Of a stretch of DNA of 64,000 bases, positions 25,806-34,588 are shown piece by piece. Position 1 is the first letter of the stretch. Each line of letters opens with the position of its first letter. The position numbers were made by a program, and so were the translations under genes. Location of the stretch: assembly GCF_019956415.1 (NCBI RefSeq), contig NZ_JAHBDK010000036.1, positions 1 through 64,000 on the forward strand, written 5' to 3'. The DNA comes from Pseudomonas sp. GL-B-19 (GTDB lineage Bacteria; Pseudomonadota; Gammaproteobacteria; Pseudomonadales; Pseudomonadaceae). Under the pieces are notes generated by a model. The model searched no databases, was not told where the DNA came from, and worked only from the letters and a program-made list of their open reading frames with translations.

Positions 25806-26600
25806 ATGTCCAAGAACGGTCCTTTCGCCCTGCTGTTCCATGCCCTGGTGGTGCTGTTCATGCTCGCGCCGCTGGTGGTGGTCTGCCTCGTTGCGTTCAC
25901 CCCGGAAAACACCCTGAGCCTGCCGACCACGGAGTTTTCACTGCGCTGGTTCCGTGCGGTCTTCGAGCGCGCCGATTTTGTCGATGCGTTCTACAACAGC
26001 TTGATTCTGGCGTTCTGCGCCGCCAGCCTGGCGACCCTGATTGCGGTGCCAGCGGCATTGGCGATCACCCGTTTCGAGTTTCCGGGACGGGACTTTTTCA
26101 ACGGTCTGTTCCTGTCGCCCATCATCATTCCGCACTTGGTGCTGGGCGTTGCCTTGCTGCGTCTGTTTGCGCTGATGGGGGTCAACGGCAGCTTCACCTG
26201 GCTGATTTTCGCCCATGTGCTGGTGATCACTCCCTATGTGCTGCGACTGGTGCTGGCCTCGGCCATTGGCCTGGATCGTAGCGCCGAACATGCGGCGCAA
26301 TCCCTCGGCGCCGGACGCTTCACGCTGTTCCGGGAAATCACCTTGCCGATGATTCTGCCGGGGGTAGCGGGGGGCTGGTTGCTGGCGTTCATCAACAGCT
26401 TTGACGAGGTCACGCTGTCGATTTTCGTCACCTCGCCGGCCACGCAAACCCTGCCGGTGCGCATGTACGTGTACGCCACCGAATCCATCGATCCGATGAT
26501 GGCGGCGGTGTCGGCCCTGGTGATCGCGCTGACCGCGCTGACCATGATTCTGCTTGATCGGGTCTACGGCCTTGATCGGGTGCTGGTGGGTAAACAATGA
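25806..26600 (+). CDS. ABC transporter permease (PotC-like)
   Basis: The protein has 264 residues with six predicted membrane helices. The EAA motif is EHAAQSLGAGRFTLFREITLPMILPG. It starts 6 bases after the PotB-like gene and ends 7 bases before the ferredoxin-like subunit gene, so transporter and dehydrogenase are on one transcript. Together with its partner permease it forms the inner-membrane channel. Confidence 0.92.
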   Translation: MSKNGPFALLFHALVVLFMLAPLVVVCLVAFTPENTLSLPTTEFSLRWFRAVFERADFVDAFYNSLILAFCAASLATLIAVPAALAITRFEFPGRDFFNGLFLSPIIIPHLVLGVALLRLFALMGVNGSFTWLIFAHVLVITPYVLRLVLASAIGLDRSAEHAAQSLGAGRFTLFREITLPMILPGVAGGWLLAFINSFDEVTLSIFVTSPATQTLPVRMYVYATESIDPMMAAVSALVIALTALTMILLDRVYGLDRVLVGKQ

Positions 26601-26607
26601 GGGCGCC

Positions 26608-26898
26608 ATGGCTTTGCTGAAACGACTGGCCGAGGGCGACCGCCCGGCCGTGAACTTTACCCTCGACGGCCAACCGGCCACCGCCCTGCTCGGAGACACC
26701 GTGCTGACCGCGGTGCTGACCTGCAGCGACCACCTGCGCGGCAGCGACTTCAGCGCCGAGCCCCGCGCCGGGTTCTGCCTGATGGGGGCGTGTCAGGACT
26801 GCTGGGTCCGCCTGGGCGATGGCCGGCGCGTGCGCGCGTGTTCGACGCTGCTTGAGAACGATCACCACATCACCCGCGAACCGGGGCGCTCGCTATGA
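26608..26898 (+). CDS. (2Fe-2S)-binding subunit of an HcnABC/opine-oxidase-like dehydrogenase
   Basis: The protein has 96 residues and is a small plant-type ferredoxin-like subunit. Cys57, Cys62, Cys65 and Cys78 in GFCLMGACQDCW and RACST are the four cluster ligands (C-x4-C-x2-C-x12-C). Similar subunits are HcnA of hydrogen cyanide synthase and the small subunits of opine oxidases and of proline/sarcosine-type dehydrogenases. The ATG at 26608 is 7 bases after the permease stop. It would carry electrons between the two flavoproteins encoded next. Since hcnABC makes HCN from glycine but is not linked to a PotABCD importer, a catabolic role is more likely here. Confidence 0.88.
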   Translation: MALLKRLAEGDRPAVNFTLDGQPATALLGDTVLTAVLTCSDHLRGSDFSAEPRAGFCLMGACQDCWVRLGDGRRVRACSTLLENDHHITREPGRSL

Positions 26899-26968
26899 AC
26901 ACACCTTTCAACTGCAACCCCACAGGGGTTCAGCGGCGATCACAACACCTGCAATCAACACAAATCAA

Positions 26969-27063
26969 ATGTGGGAGCGAGCCTGCTCGCGAAAGCGGTG
27001 TATCAGTCACCACCTATGTTGAAACTACCGCCGTCTTCGCGAGCAGGCTCGCTCCCACAAGGG
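26969..27063. repeat. REPIN inside the dehydrogenase operon
   Basis: GTGGGAGCGAGCCTGCTCGCGA and inverted TCGCGAGCAGGCTCGCTCCCAC are separated by about 50 bases. The element separates the Fe-S subunit gene from the first flavoprotein gene, so the transcript must pass through a strong hairpin. Confidence 0.92.
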
Positions 27064-27094
27064 TGTTGCGGCGATCATTTGAATGGTGGTGGGT

Positions 27095-28450
27095 ATGAAG
27101 CCCGTGGTGATCATCGGTGCCGGCCCGGCCGGGATTCGGGCGGCGCAGACGCTGGTGGCGCATGGCGTTCGCCCGGTTTTGCTGGATGAAGCCGCGCGCG
27201 GTGGCGGGCAGATTTATCGGCGCCAGCCGGCCAACTTCAAGCGTTCGGCGGTCAAGTTGTATGGCTTCGAAGCGGGCAAGGCCGAGGCGCTGCATCAGAC
27301 CCTGGATACGTTGCGCGAACAGCTCGACTATCGGCCGGATACCCTGGTGTGGAATGCCGAAACGGATGCGCTCGACACGTTGCATGAAGGTCGCGCCGCA
27401 CGAATTGAATTCTCCCGCGTGATTGTCGCTACGGGCGCCACCGACCGGATTCTGCCGGTGCAAGGCTGGACGTTACCCGGCGTCTACAGCCTCGGCGCGG
27501 CGCAGATCGCCCTGAAATTTCAGGGCTGCGCCATCGGGGAACGCGTGGTGTTCGCCGGCAGCGGTCCATTGCTATATCTGGTCGCATATCAATACGCCAA
27601 GGCCGGCGCGAAAGTGGTCGCGGTGCTCGACAGTTCACCCTTCAGTGCCCAAGTCCGCGCCCTGCCCGGCTTGCTCTCGCAACCGGCTACGCTGGCCAAA
27701 GGCATTTATTACCGCAGCTGGCTGACCGCTCACGGCATCCCGGTGCATCAGGGCGCCACCTTGCAACGCATCGACGGCGAACACCGGGTTCAGTCGCTCA
27801 ACTGGTCCGGCTCAAAGGGCGAACAACGCCTGACGTGTGACGCCGTCGCCTTCGCCCATGGCCTGCGTAGCGAAACCCAACTCGCCGATTTGCTGGGCTG
27901 CGAATTTGCCTGGAACCCGCTCAACCGCGCCTGGCTGCCGCAACGTGACAGTGCCGGGCGCAGCAGTGTCGCCGAGGTTTATCTGGCCGGTGACGGCGCC
28001 GGGATCATGGGCGCCGATGCCGCGGAAATGGCCGGTGAACGGGCAGCGCTGGCCGCGCTCGAAGACATCGGCTACCTGATTGCGCCGCAGCGCTGCGTCC
28101 AATTGGAACAATCGCTCACCCAGGTAAACACCTTTCGCAAAGGGCTGGAACAGGCCTTCATCTTCCCCGAACACTGGGCAACCGAAACCGCAGACGACGT
28201 GATGATCTGCCGCTGCGAAGAAGTGCGCGCCGGCGATATCCGTCAGGTCGTGCGCGAAGGCCACTGGGAAATCAACCGGGTCAAAGCCCATTGCCGCGTT
28301 GGCATGGGCCGCTGCCAGGGGCGGATGTGTGGCGCTGGTGCCGCAGAAATTATTGCCTGCGAAAGCCAGCGTGACGTATCGCAGATCGGTCGACTGCGCG
28401 CACAAGCGCCGATCAAGCCGCTGCCGTTTGGCCTGGAGGTCGAATCGTGA
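27095..28450 (+). CDS. FAD/NAD(P)-binding oxidoreductase with BFD-type Fe-S domain (HcnB/opine-oxidase A-like)
   Basis: The protein has 451 residues. An N-terminal Rossmann FAD site is VVIIGAGPAGIRAAQ, and a second dinucleotide-binding site is ERVVFAGSGPLLYLVAYQYAKAGAKV. The C-terminal BFD-like [2Fe-2S] domain has CRC in MICRCEEV and the C-x4-C pair in GRCQGRMC. This domain set is that of HcnB, opine oxidase subunit A and the alpha subunits of some proline/hydroxyproline dehydrogenases. The ATG at 27095 follows GGTGGTGGG. It overlaps the next gene by 4 bases, so the subunits are coupled. Confidence 0.9.
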   Translation: MKPVVIIGAGPAGIRAAQTLVAHGVRPVLLDEAARGGGQIYRRQPANFKRSAVKLYGFEAGKAEALHQTLDTLREQLDYRPDTLVWNAETDALDTLHEGRAARIEFSRVIVATGATDRILPVQGWTLPGVYSLGAAQIALKFQGCAIGERVVFAGSGPLLYLVAYQYAKAGAKVVAVLDSSPFSAQVRALPGLLSQPATLAKGIYYRSWLTAHGIPVHQGATLQRIDGEHRVQSLNWSGSKGEQRLTCDAVAFAHGLRSETQLADLLGCEFAWNPLNRAWLPQRDSAGRSSVAEVYLAGDGAGIMGADAAEMAGERAALAALEDIGYLIAPQRCVQLEQSLTQVNTFRKGLEQAFIFPEHWATETADDVMICRCEEVRAGDIRQVVREGHWEINRVKAHCRVGMGRCQGRMCGAGAAEIIACESQRDVSQIGRLRAQAPIKPLPFGLEVES

Positions 28451-29562
28451 TCGAAGTTGACGCCATCATCATCGGCGGCGGCATCGTCGGTGCCTCGGCC
28501 GCCCTGTTTCTCAGCAAAGCCGGACGTCGTGTGGCATTGCTGGAGCGGGATTTTTGCGGTTCACATTCCAGCGGAGTGAACTATGGCGGCGTGCGGCGTC
28601 AGGGTCGGCCGCTGTCGCAATTGCCCTTGTCGCAGCGGGCCCACGAGATTTGGGGACAACTGCCACAGTGGATTGGCATTGACGGTGAATATCAGCGCAG
28701 CGGCCATTTGAAGCTCGCGCGCAGCCTCGACGACTTGCGCGCTTTGCAGGATTACGCCACCAGCAGCCAGGGTTTCGGCCTCGATTTGCAGGTCCTTGAT
28801 CGCCTTGAATTGCGCGCACGTTTTCCTTGGGTCGGTGACGTCGCCGTCGGCGCTTCGTTTTGCCCCGACGATGGTCACGCCAACCCGCGACTGGTTTCCC
28901 CCGCTTTCGCCCAAGCCGCGCGTCGCCACGGCGCACAGGTTCATGAACAATCAGCGGTCTCTTCCGTGGAGCACGACGGCCAGCGCTTTCGGGTCAGCAC
29001 CCAAAACGGTCTCGAACTGCACGCGCCATGGCTGCTGAACTGCGCCGGCGCCTGGGCCGGCAGCCTTGCCGAACACTTCGGCGAAGCGGTGCCCATGCAC
29101 GCCGGGCACCCGGCGATGCTGGTCACCGAGCCGTTGCCCCTGGTGATGAATGCCAGCACCGGCGTTGAAGGCGGCGGCATTTATGCCCGTCAGGTCGCTC
29201 GCGGCAATTGCGTGCTCGGCGGTGGCCAAGGCTTTGCACTCGACGGTGCCCGTGCGCGCCCCGGCCAACAAGCGGTGATCGATATCCTGCGCCAGGCCGT
29301 CGAACTTTACCCGTTTCTTGAAGGCGCTCAGGCGATTCGCACCTGGAGCGGCACTGAAGGATATCTGCCCGACCGCCAACCGGTGATCGGCCACAGCAGC
29401 ACTCAACCCGGTCTGTTGCACGCGTTCGGCTTTGCCGGTGCGGGTTTTCAGATAGGGCCGGCGGTGGGCCAGGCGCTCACCGAGATCATCTGCAACGGCG
29501 CCTCGTCGACGTCGCTGGATGCGTTTTCCATCACCCGGTTTCACTCCATCTCCGTAGCTTGA
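28447..29562 (+). CDS. FAD-dependent amine/amino-acid oxidase subunit (HcnC/opine-oxidase B-like)
   Basis: The protein has 371 residues of the DAO (glycine/D-amino-acid oxidase) fold. The FAD site is AIIIGGGIVGASAALFLSKAG, with GVNYGGVRRQGR after it and GFAGAGFQIGPAVGQALTE near the C-terminus. It starts with GTG overlapping the upstream TGA (GTGA). It is probably the catalytic subunit that oxidises a secondary amine, amino acid or opine at a C-N bond, passing electrons via the Fe-S subunit. The substrate cannot be read from sequence. Confidence 0.9.
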   Translation: MIEVDAIIIGGGIVGASAALFLSKAGRRVALLERDFCGSHSSGVNYGGVRRQGRPLSQLPLSQRAHEIWGQLPQWIGIDGEYQRSGHLKLARSLDDLRALQDYATSSQGFGLDLQVLDRLELRARFPWVGDVAVGASFCPDDGHANPRLVSPAFAQAARRHGAQVHEQSAVSSVEHDGQRFRVSTQNGLELHAPWLLNCAGAWAGSLAEHFGEAVPMHAGHPAMLVTEPLPLVMNASTGVEGGGIYARQVARGNCVLGGGQGFALDGARARPGQQAVIDILRQAVELYPFLEGAQAIRTWSGTEGYLPDRQPVIGHSSTQPGLLHAFGFAGAGFQIGPAVGQALTEIICNGASSTSLDAFSITRFHSISVA

Positions 29563-29580
29563 AAGAGGAAGGTCGCGCCA

Positions 29581-30627
29581 ATGAATCATTTCAAACGCAC
29601 TGCACTGCTCGGATTTTCATGCCTGAGCGCCCTGCTCACGGTTACCCAGGCTCACGCCGAGCCGACGCTTTATCTGGGCATGAACGGCGGGACCATGGAG
29701 CGGCTGTACGCCGACAAGGTATTGCCGGTTTTCGAAAAAGCCAATAACGTCAAAGTGGTCATCGTGCCCGGTACCTCCGCCGATATTCTGGCCAAGGTCC
29801 AGGCCAGTAAAGGCAACCCGCAACTGCACGTGATGTTCCTCGACGACGGCATCATGTACCGCGCCATCGCTATGGGCCTGTGTGACAAGCTTGAGGACAG
29901 CCCGCCCCTGGCGCAGATTCCCGCCAAAGGCCGAATCAAGGATCAGGCCGTGGCGGTCAGTCTCGGCGTCACCGGGCTGGCGTACAACACCCGGTTGTTC
30001 AAGGAGAAAGGCTGGAGCGCACCGACGTCCTGGATGGACATGGCCGACCCGCGCTTCAAGGACAAACTGGTGTTCCAGTCGATGGCCTCGTCGACCTTCG
30101 GCCTGCACGGTTTCCTGATGTTCAACCGCATCCAGGGCGGCAGCGAAACCGACGTCGAGCCGGGTTTCAAGGCCTGGCCAAACACCGTCGGACGCAACGT
30201 GCTGGAATACATTCCGAGCTCGGCGAAAATTTCCGAGATGCTCCAGACCGACGAAGCCGCGCTGTTCCCGTTGACCCCGACTCAGGTCACTGCGCTGAAA
30301 CTCAAAGGCATGCCGGTCGAATACGCGCAACCGAAGGAAGGCGCCGTGGTGCTCAACGTCGCGGAGTGCGCCATCGCCAACAACACCCAGCCGGAACTGG
30401 CACAAAAACTCGCCGCGTTCTTGCTGACGCCTGAAGCGCAAGCCGCTGCACTGGAAGACGGCGACCAGATCCCGTCCAACCCGAACACCCCGACCACCGA
30501 CAAGACGCGCGGCCAGGTCGAGGCGATGAAGCAGTACCTGCAAACGGCGATTGCCATCGATTGGGATCAGGTCAACGAACAGCGCCCGGCGTGGAACGCG
30601 CGGTGGAATCGCAGCATCGAACGGTAG
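29581..30627 (+). CDS. Polyamine-type ABC transporter periplasmic binding protein (PotD-like)
   Basis: The protein has 348 residues. The signal peptide is residues 1-26 (ending in AHA). The mature part is a type II periplasmic binding fold of the PotD/PotF class (LYLGMNGGTMERLYADKVLPVFEK, then VIVPGTSADILAKV). AAGAGGAAGG gives a strong ribosome site. It is the last gene of the operon, separated from its ATPase and permeases by the dehydrogenase genes. This shows that uptake and oxidation evolved as one unit. The ligand is presumably the substrate of the flavin dehydrogenase. Confidence 0.9.
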   Translation: MNHFKRTALLGFSCLSALLTVTQAHAEPTLYLGMNGGTMERLYADKVLPVFEKANNVKVVIVPGTSADILAKVQASKGNPQLHVMFLDDGIMYRAIAMGLCDKLEDSPPLAQIPAKGRIKDQAVAVSLGVTGLAYNTRLFKEKGWSAPTSWMDMADPRFKDKLVFQSMASSTFGLHGFLMFNRIQGGSETDVEPGFKAWPNTVGRNVLEYIPSSAKISEMLQTDEAALFPLTPTQVTALKLKGMPVEYAQPKEGAVVLNVAECAIANNTQPELAQKLAAFLLTPEAQAAALEDGDQIPSNPNTPTTDKTRGQVEAMKQYLQTAIAIDWDQVNEQRPAWNARWNRSIER

Positions 30628-30667
30628 ATAACTGCCCCCGCACCCAGCTCGGCAGCTCCGCTATCGA

Positions 30668-30891
30668 TGTAGCAGCTGTCGAGCAGCGCGAGGCTGCGTC
30701 CGGCTTGTAGCAGCTGTCGAGCACCGCGAGGCGGCGTCCGGCTTGTAGCAGCTGTCGAGCACCGCGAGGCGGCGTTCGGCTGCGCAGCAGTCGTAAACCC
30801 CGCACACACGGTCCTTCTGGAACACCGCTTTGCCTGATTTCACGACTGCTGCGCAGTCGAACGCAGCCTCGCAGGCTCGACAGCTGCTACA
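30668..30891. repeat. Tandem 38-base GTAGCAGC repeats with an inverted copy
   Basis: TGTAGCAGCTGTCGAGC begins copies at 30668, 30706 and 30744, a period of exactly 38 bases. After a spacer bounded by TGCGCAGCAGTCGT (30781-30794) and ACGACTGCTGCGCA (30842-30855), a fourth copy runs in the opposite direction (30857-30891). The array can fold into a long cruciform. It is a composite REP (BIME-like) array, not CRISPR, and occupies most of the gap between 30628 and 31014. Confidence 0.85.
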
Positions 30892-31014
30892 GGCTGTAAT
30901 CCCTGTCCGACAACCCGCATCGTCCATCGACATGACTGGATGGGCAATTACCCATCTGGTTACACTACGCCGCCGCTGCTGCTCGGGGAGCCGGCCTGAC
31001 GATTTCTGGATGTT

Positions 31015-32151
31015 ATGACCATGGCCGCTCGATCGCCCAACCGTTCGCGACTGACATCACGCTTGCCTTTCTTGCGCAGTCTTTTGCGCAAAGCGCTTGC
31101 GGCGCCGGCCAGTGGCATCTCGGCGGGCAAAGTCGTCCACGATTACTTCCGTCAAAAGGCCCATGCCCAGGGCTACACCCTCAGCCACAGCCAGCAGCGA
31201 GTGATCGACTGCATGGCGCAGCACGCCACCGCACTGCTCGGCGAGTCGGCGAAAACGCTCCCCGGTCTTTACCTGCATGGCGCGGTTGGACGCGGCAAGA
31301 GCTGGTTGCTCGACGGCTTCTTCCAGGCGATCCCGATCGAGACAAAACAGCGGCTGCACTTCCACGAGTTCTTTGCCCGGTTGCATCAGGGCATGTTCAC
31401 CCATCGCGATCAACCCGATGCGCTGGCAGTCACCCTCGATGAACTGCTGAGCGATTGCCAGGTGTTGTGTTTCGACGAGTTTCACGTCCATGACATCGGC
31501 GATGCGATGCTCATCACGCGGTTGTTCAAGGCGCTGTTCCGTCGCGGCATTCTGCTGATGGTAACGTCCAACTATCCGCCGGAAGGGTTGTTACCCAACC
31601 CGCTCTACCACGCGCGTTTCAAACCGGTCATCGAGTTGATCCACGCCCGCATGCACGTGATGGAGGTCGGCGGCCCGCATGACTACCGCAGTCAGGTGAA
31701 AACGCATGCGCAGCAGGTGTTTACTCAAGGGCGGTATGTCTGGCCGGGTAGCGTGACGCAACGCCAGGCATTGAACCTGCCCGAACGCGACGCCCTGCCG
31801 TTGCAACTGCCGGTCGGCACCCGGCACTTTCAAGCGCGGCACTGTGAAGCAAGGACCATCGGCTTCACCTTTGGCGATCTGTGCGATCACCCCACGGCGG
31901 TCATGGATTATCTGGAGCTGTGCCGGCGCTTCGATCACTGGATCATTGACGAACTGCCCAACCTGGCCGACTGTTCGATCGCCGCGCAGCAGCGTTTTAT
32001 CAATTTGATCGACGTTTTATACGATCAGGACAAGCACCTGACACTGCTCGGCCAACAGTCGTTGCGTGAAAGCCTGGGCGGCGATGCCATCGATCTGGCG
32101 CGTACGCGCAGCCGTTTGGGGCAGTTGCTGGAGGTACGCGTACCCACCTGA
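31015..32151 (+). CDS. zapE: Cell division AFG1-like ATPase ZapE
   Basis: The protein has 378 residues. Walker A is GAVGRGKSWLLD and Walker B is VLCFDEFHVHD, followed by an AAA-like core with MLITRLFKALF and VTSNYPPE. This is the ZapE/AFG1 family, an ATPase that acts on the FtsZ ring in E. coli. Two ATGs lie 6 bases apart (31015, 31021); the first is given. The basic N-terminal 35 residues are more extended than in most homologues. It is monocistronic, or runs into the LRR-kinase gene 80 bases on. Confidence 0.88.
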   Translation: MTMAARSPNRSRLTSRLPFLRSLLRKALAAPASGISAGKVVHDYFRQKAHAQGYTLSHSQQRVIDCMAQHATALLGESAKTLPGLYLHGAVGRGKSWLLDGFFQAIPIETKQRLHFHEFFARLHQGMFTHRDQPDALAVTLDELLSDCQVLCFDEFHVHDIGDAMLITRLFKALFRRGILLMVTSNYPPEGLLPNPLYHARFKPVIELIHARMHVMEVGGPHDYRSQVKTHAQQVFTQGRYVWPGSVTQRQALNLPERDALPLQLPVGTRHFQARHCEARTIGFTFGDLCDHPTAVMDYLELCRRFDHWIIDELPNLADCSIAAQQRFINLIDVLYDQDKHLTLLGQQSLRESLGGDAIDLARTRSRLGQLLEVRVPT

Positions 32152-32231
32152 CAGGCGAGTCTGCTTTACCGCTATCATGTCGCCCATTTCCAGGCCCCTG
32201 CGCCTTCCCTTGATCAAAAGCGAACTCGCTC

Positions 32232-33545
32232 ATGGATACCCTCGCCCAACTGCGCGCCGGCCAATTGACTGGCATCACCCGCCTGGACCTGGCTTGCGGC
32301 CTGACAGAATTCCCCCGGGAAATCTTTGACCTGGCAGACTCGCTGGAAGTGCTCAACCTCACCGGCAACGCCTTGCGCAGCCTGCCGGATGACCTCCATC
32401 GCCTGACCCGCTTACGGGTGCTGTTCTGTTCGGACAACCTGTTCACCGAACTGCCGGCGTGCCTGGGCCAATGCGCCGCGTTGACGATGATCGGTTTCAA
32501 GGCCAATGCCATCGAAACCGTCCCTGCTGCCGCGCTGCCGCCGTTGCTACGCTGGTTGATCCTGACCGACAACCGCATCACCGAACTGCCTACTGAACTG
32601 GGCGACCGACCGTACCTGCAAAAACTCATGCTCGCCGGCAACCGCTTGCAGCGCCTGCCCCGCAGCCTGAGTCAGTGCCATCGGCTCGAACTGATTCGCA
32701 TCGCCGCCAATCAGCTCAGTGAACTGCCCGAATGGCTACTGGCCTTGCCCAGCCTAACCTGGCTGGCGTACGCCGGTAACCCGCTGGAAACCGAAGCCGA
32801 TGCGGCTGCACTGGAAGCCACGGCCCAGATTCCCTGGGATCAATTGCGTCTGGAGCAGCAACTGGGCGAAGGCGCTTCGGGGGTGATTTATCGGGCCACA
32901 TGGCAACAACCGGGGCAACCGGCCATGCCGGTCGCGGTCAAGCTCTACAAGGGTGAAATGACCAGCGACGGTTCACCCCTGCACGAAATGAACGCCTGCA
33001 TCACCGCCGGCCTTCACCCTAACCTGATCCGGGTCGAAGGCCGAATCGTCGATCATCCCGACCAGCAAGCCGGGCTGGTCATGCAACTGATCGATCCGAG
33101 TTATCGCAATCTGGCCGCGCTGCCGAGCCTGGCCTCCTGCACCCGCGACATCTACACCGATGACACCCGTTTCAGCGCGGGCGTGGCATTGCGAATCGCC
33201 CATGGCGTCGCCTCGGTGGCCAAACACTTGCACCGCCAAGGCATCACCCACGGCGACCTCTATGGCCACAATATTCTGTGGAACGAGCACGGTGATTGCC
33301 TGCTGGGGGATTTTGGCGCGGCGTCTTTCCACGCAACCTGCGACAGCCCTGAAAGCCGAGCGCTGCAACGGATCGAGGTGCGGGCATTTGGTGTGTTGCT
33401 GGGGGAATTGCTGGAACGTATCGACTCGGGGCTGAGCGATGTTGCGCGCGAGGAGCTGGAAGTGTTGCAGGAGCGTTGCTGTCAGCCAGAGGTATTGAAG
33501 CGACCGGGGTTTAGCGAGATTGTGCGGGAACTGCAAGATAGGTGA
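32232..33545 (+). CDS. Leucine-rich-repeat protein with a eukaryote-like kinase domain
   Basis: The protein has 437 residues. Residues about 15-190 form seven or so LRRs of the xLxxLPxxL type (LEVLNLTGNALRSLP, LRWLILTDNRITELP, LQKLMLAGNRLQRLP). Residues about 213-437 form a protein kinase domain: glycine loop LGEGASGVIYRA, Lys237 in VAVKLYKG, catalytic loop GITHGDLYGHN with Asp342 (HGD instead of HRD), and metal-binding Asp360 in LGDFGAAS. All core catalytic residues are present, so activity is plausible. There is no signal or membrane segment, so it is cytosolic. Bacterial LRR-kinases are known but their targets are not. The last base of its stop is at the edge of a REPIN. Confidence 0.9.
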   Translation: MDTLAQLRAGQLTGITRLDLACGLTEFPREIFDLADSLEVLNLTGNALRSLPDDLHRLTRLRVLFCSDNLFTELPACLGQCAALTMIGFKANAIETVPAAALPPLLRWLILTDNRITELPTELGDRPYLQKLMLAGNRLQRLPRSLSQCHRLELIRIAANQLSELPEWLLALPSLTWLAYAGNPLETEADAAALEATAQIPWDQLRLEQQLGEGASGVIYRATWQQPGQPAMPVAVKLYKGEMTSDGSPLHEMNACITAGLHPNLIRVEGRIVDHPDQQAGLVMQLIDPSYRNLAALPSLASCTRDIYTDDTRFSAGVALRIAHGVASVAKHLHRQGITHGDLYGHNILWNEHGDCLLGDFGAASFHATCDSPESRALQRIEVRAFGVLLGELLERIDSGLSDVAREELEVLQERCCQPEVLKRPGFSEIVRELQDR

Positions 33546-33652
33546 CCGCTGCGCGGTCATTCGCGAGCAGGCTCACTCCTACAGTTGACCGAGTTCGTCA
33601 GATAGAACTCAATTCAACTGTAGGAGTGAGCCTGCTCGCGATAGCGGTATTA
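33545..33652. repeat. REPIN (paired REP hairpin)
   Basis: TCGCGAGCAGGCTCACTCCTACA and TGTAGGAGTGAGCCTGCTCGCGA, with GACCGCTGCGCGGTC at the left edge, lie between the converging LRR-kinase and yebC genes. Confidence 0.88.
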
Positions 33653-33665
33653 CTGAATAAGCAAA

Positions 33666-34373
33666 TTACCCAGCCAGACCGACAAACATATCCTGCACAT
33701 CATCATGGTTGTCGAGGCCTTCCAGGAACGCTTCGACTTCAGCCATTTGCTCATCGCTCAAACCGCTGACCGGGTTCTTCGGCTGATAACCCAGTTTCGC
33801 CGCCAACACGGTGAAACCTTGCTCTGGCAGTGCTTTTTGCACCGCATCCAGGTCCGCTGGCTCGGTCAGGAACAGGGTTGTGCCCTCTTCTTCACCTGGC
33901 TCGAAATCCTGGGCTCCTGCTTCAATGGCGGCCATTTCCGGATCGGCGTCCGGGCTGTCCGGGGACGCCTCGATCATGCCGACATGGTTGAAGTCCCACG
34001 ACACCGAACCCGAAGCGCCCAATTGGCCCTTACGGAACGCCACGCGGATTTCAGCCACGGTGCGATTGATGTTGTCGGTCACGCATTCAACGATCAGCGG
34101 CACCTGGTGCGGTGCGAAGCCCTCGTAAGTCACGCGATGGTATTGCACGGTTTCGCCCAACAGGCCCGCGCCTTTCTTGATCGCACGATCGAGGGTTTCC
34201 TTGGGCATCGAGGCTTTCTTGGCCTGTTCAACCACAAGTCGCAGGTGTGCATTGGTGGCGGTATCGGCGCCGTTGCGCGCAGCAATGGTGATTTCTTTCA
34301 CCAGTTTGCCGAAAATCTTGCCCTTGGCGTTGGATGCCGCTTCTTTGTGTTTAACCTTCCACTGTGCGCCCAT
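33666..34373 (-). CDS. YebC/PmpR-family DNA-binding or translation factor
   Basis: The protein has 235 residues of the TACO1/YebC family. It shows [28 protein letters not shown] at the start, [18 protein letters not shown] in the first domain, and [13 protein letters not shown] and TSPADLDAV-type segments later. This is the shorter, second YebC paralogue often found beside the RuvC-linked copy. Members have been described as transcription regulators (PmpR) and, more recently, as aiding ribosomes on proline-rich stretches. The gene stands alone; GAGTGAGTA lies just upstream of the ATG. Confidence 0.9.
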   Translation of the reverse strand: MGAQWKVKHKEAASNAKGKIFGKLVKEITIAARNGADTATNAHLRLVVEQAKKASMPKETLDRAIKKGAGLLGETVQYHRVTYEGFAPHQVPLIVECVTDNINRTVAEIRVAFRKGQLGASGSVSWDFNHVGMIEASPDSPDADPEMAAIEAGAQDFEPGEEEGTTLFLTEPADLDAVQKALPEQGFTVLAAKLGYQPKNPVSGLSDEQMAEVEAFLEGLDNHDDVQDMFVGLAG

Positions 34374-34588
34374 TACTCACTCTCTTGATCTGTGGCGCCG
34401 AGACATCTATTGGCCGACGCGTTGCGCAAGTTTATACGGCCTAAAGTTGGCAATCGACCAAAAAATGCGGACTGACTCACCGGCATCACGGATCGACATT
34501 TTCGCCAGTACTCGTAGGGCAATTCTGAAACGCCGATTTACGGTGACCATTGAGTGCCCTGGTTTCGTACCCTTCGCGTCCGTACTCC

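Noticed and set aside
26608-29562. Hydrogen cyanide synthase hcnABC
   Set aside because: The domains match HcnABC, but the genes are embedded in an ABC importer operon with a divergent IclR gene. True hcnABC stand alone and lack importer genes, so a catabolic dehydrogenase is more likely.
30668-30891. Possible CRISPR array
   Set aside because: The copies are directly adjacent with no unique spacers, one copy is inverted, and no cas gene is near.
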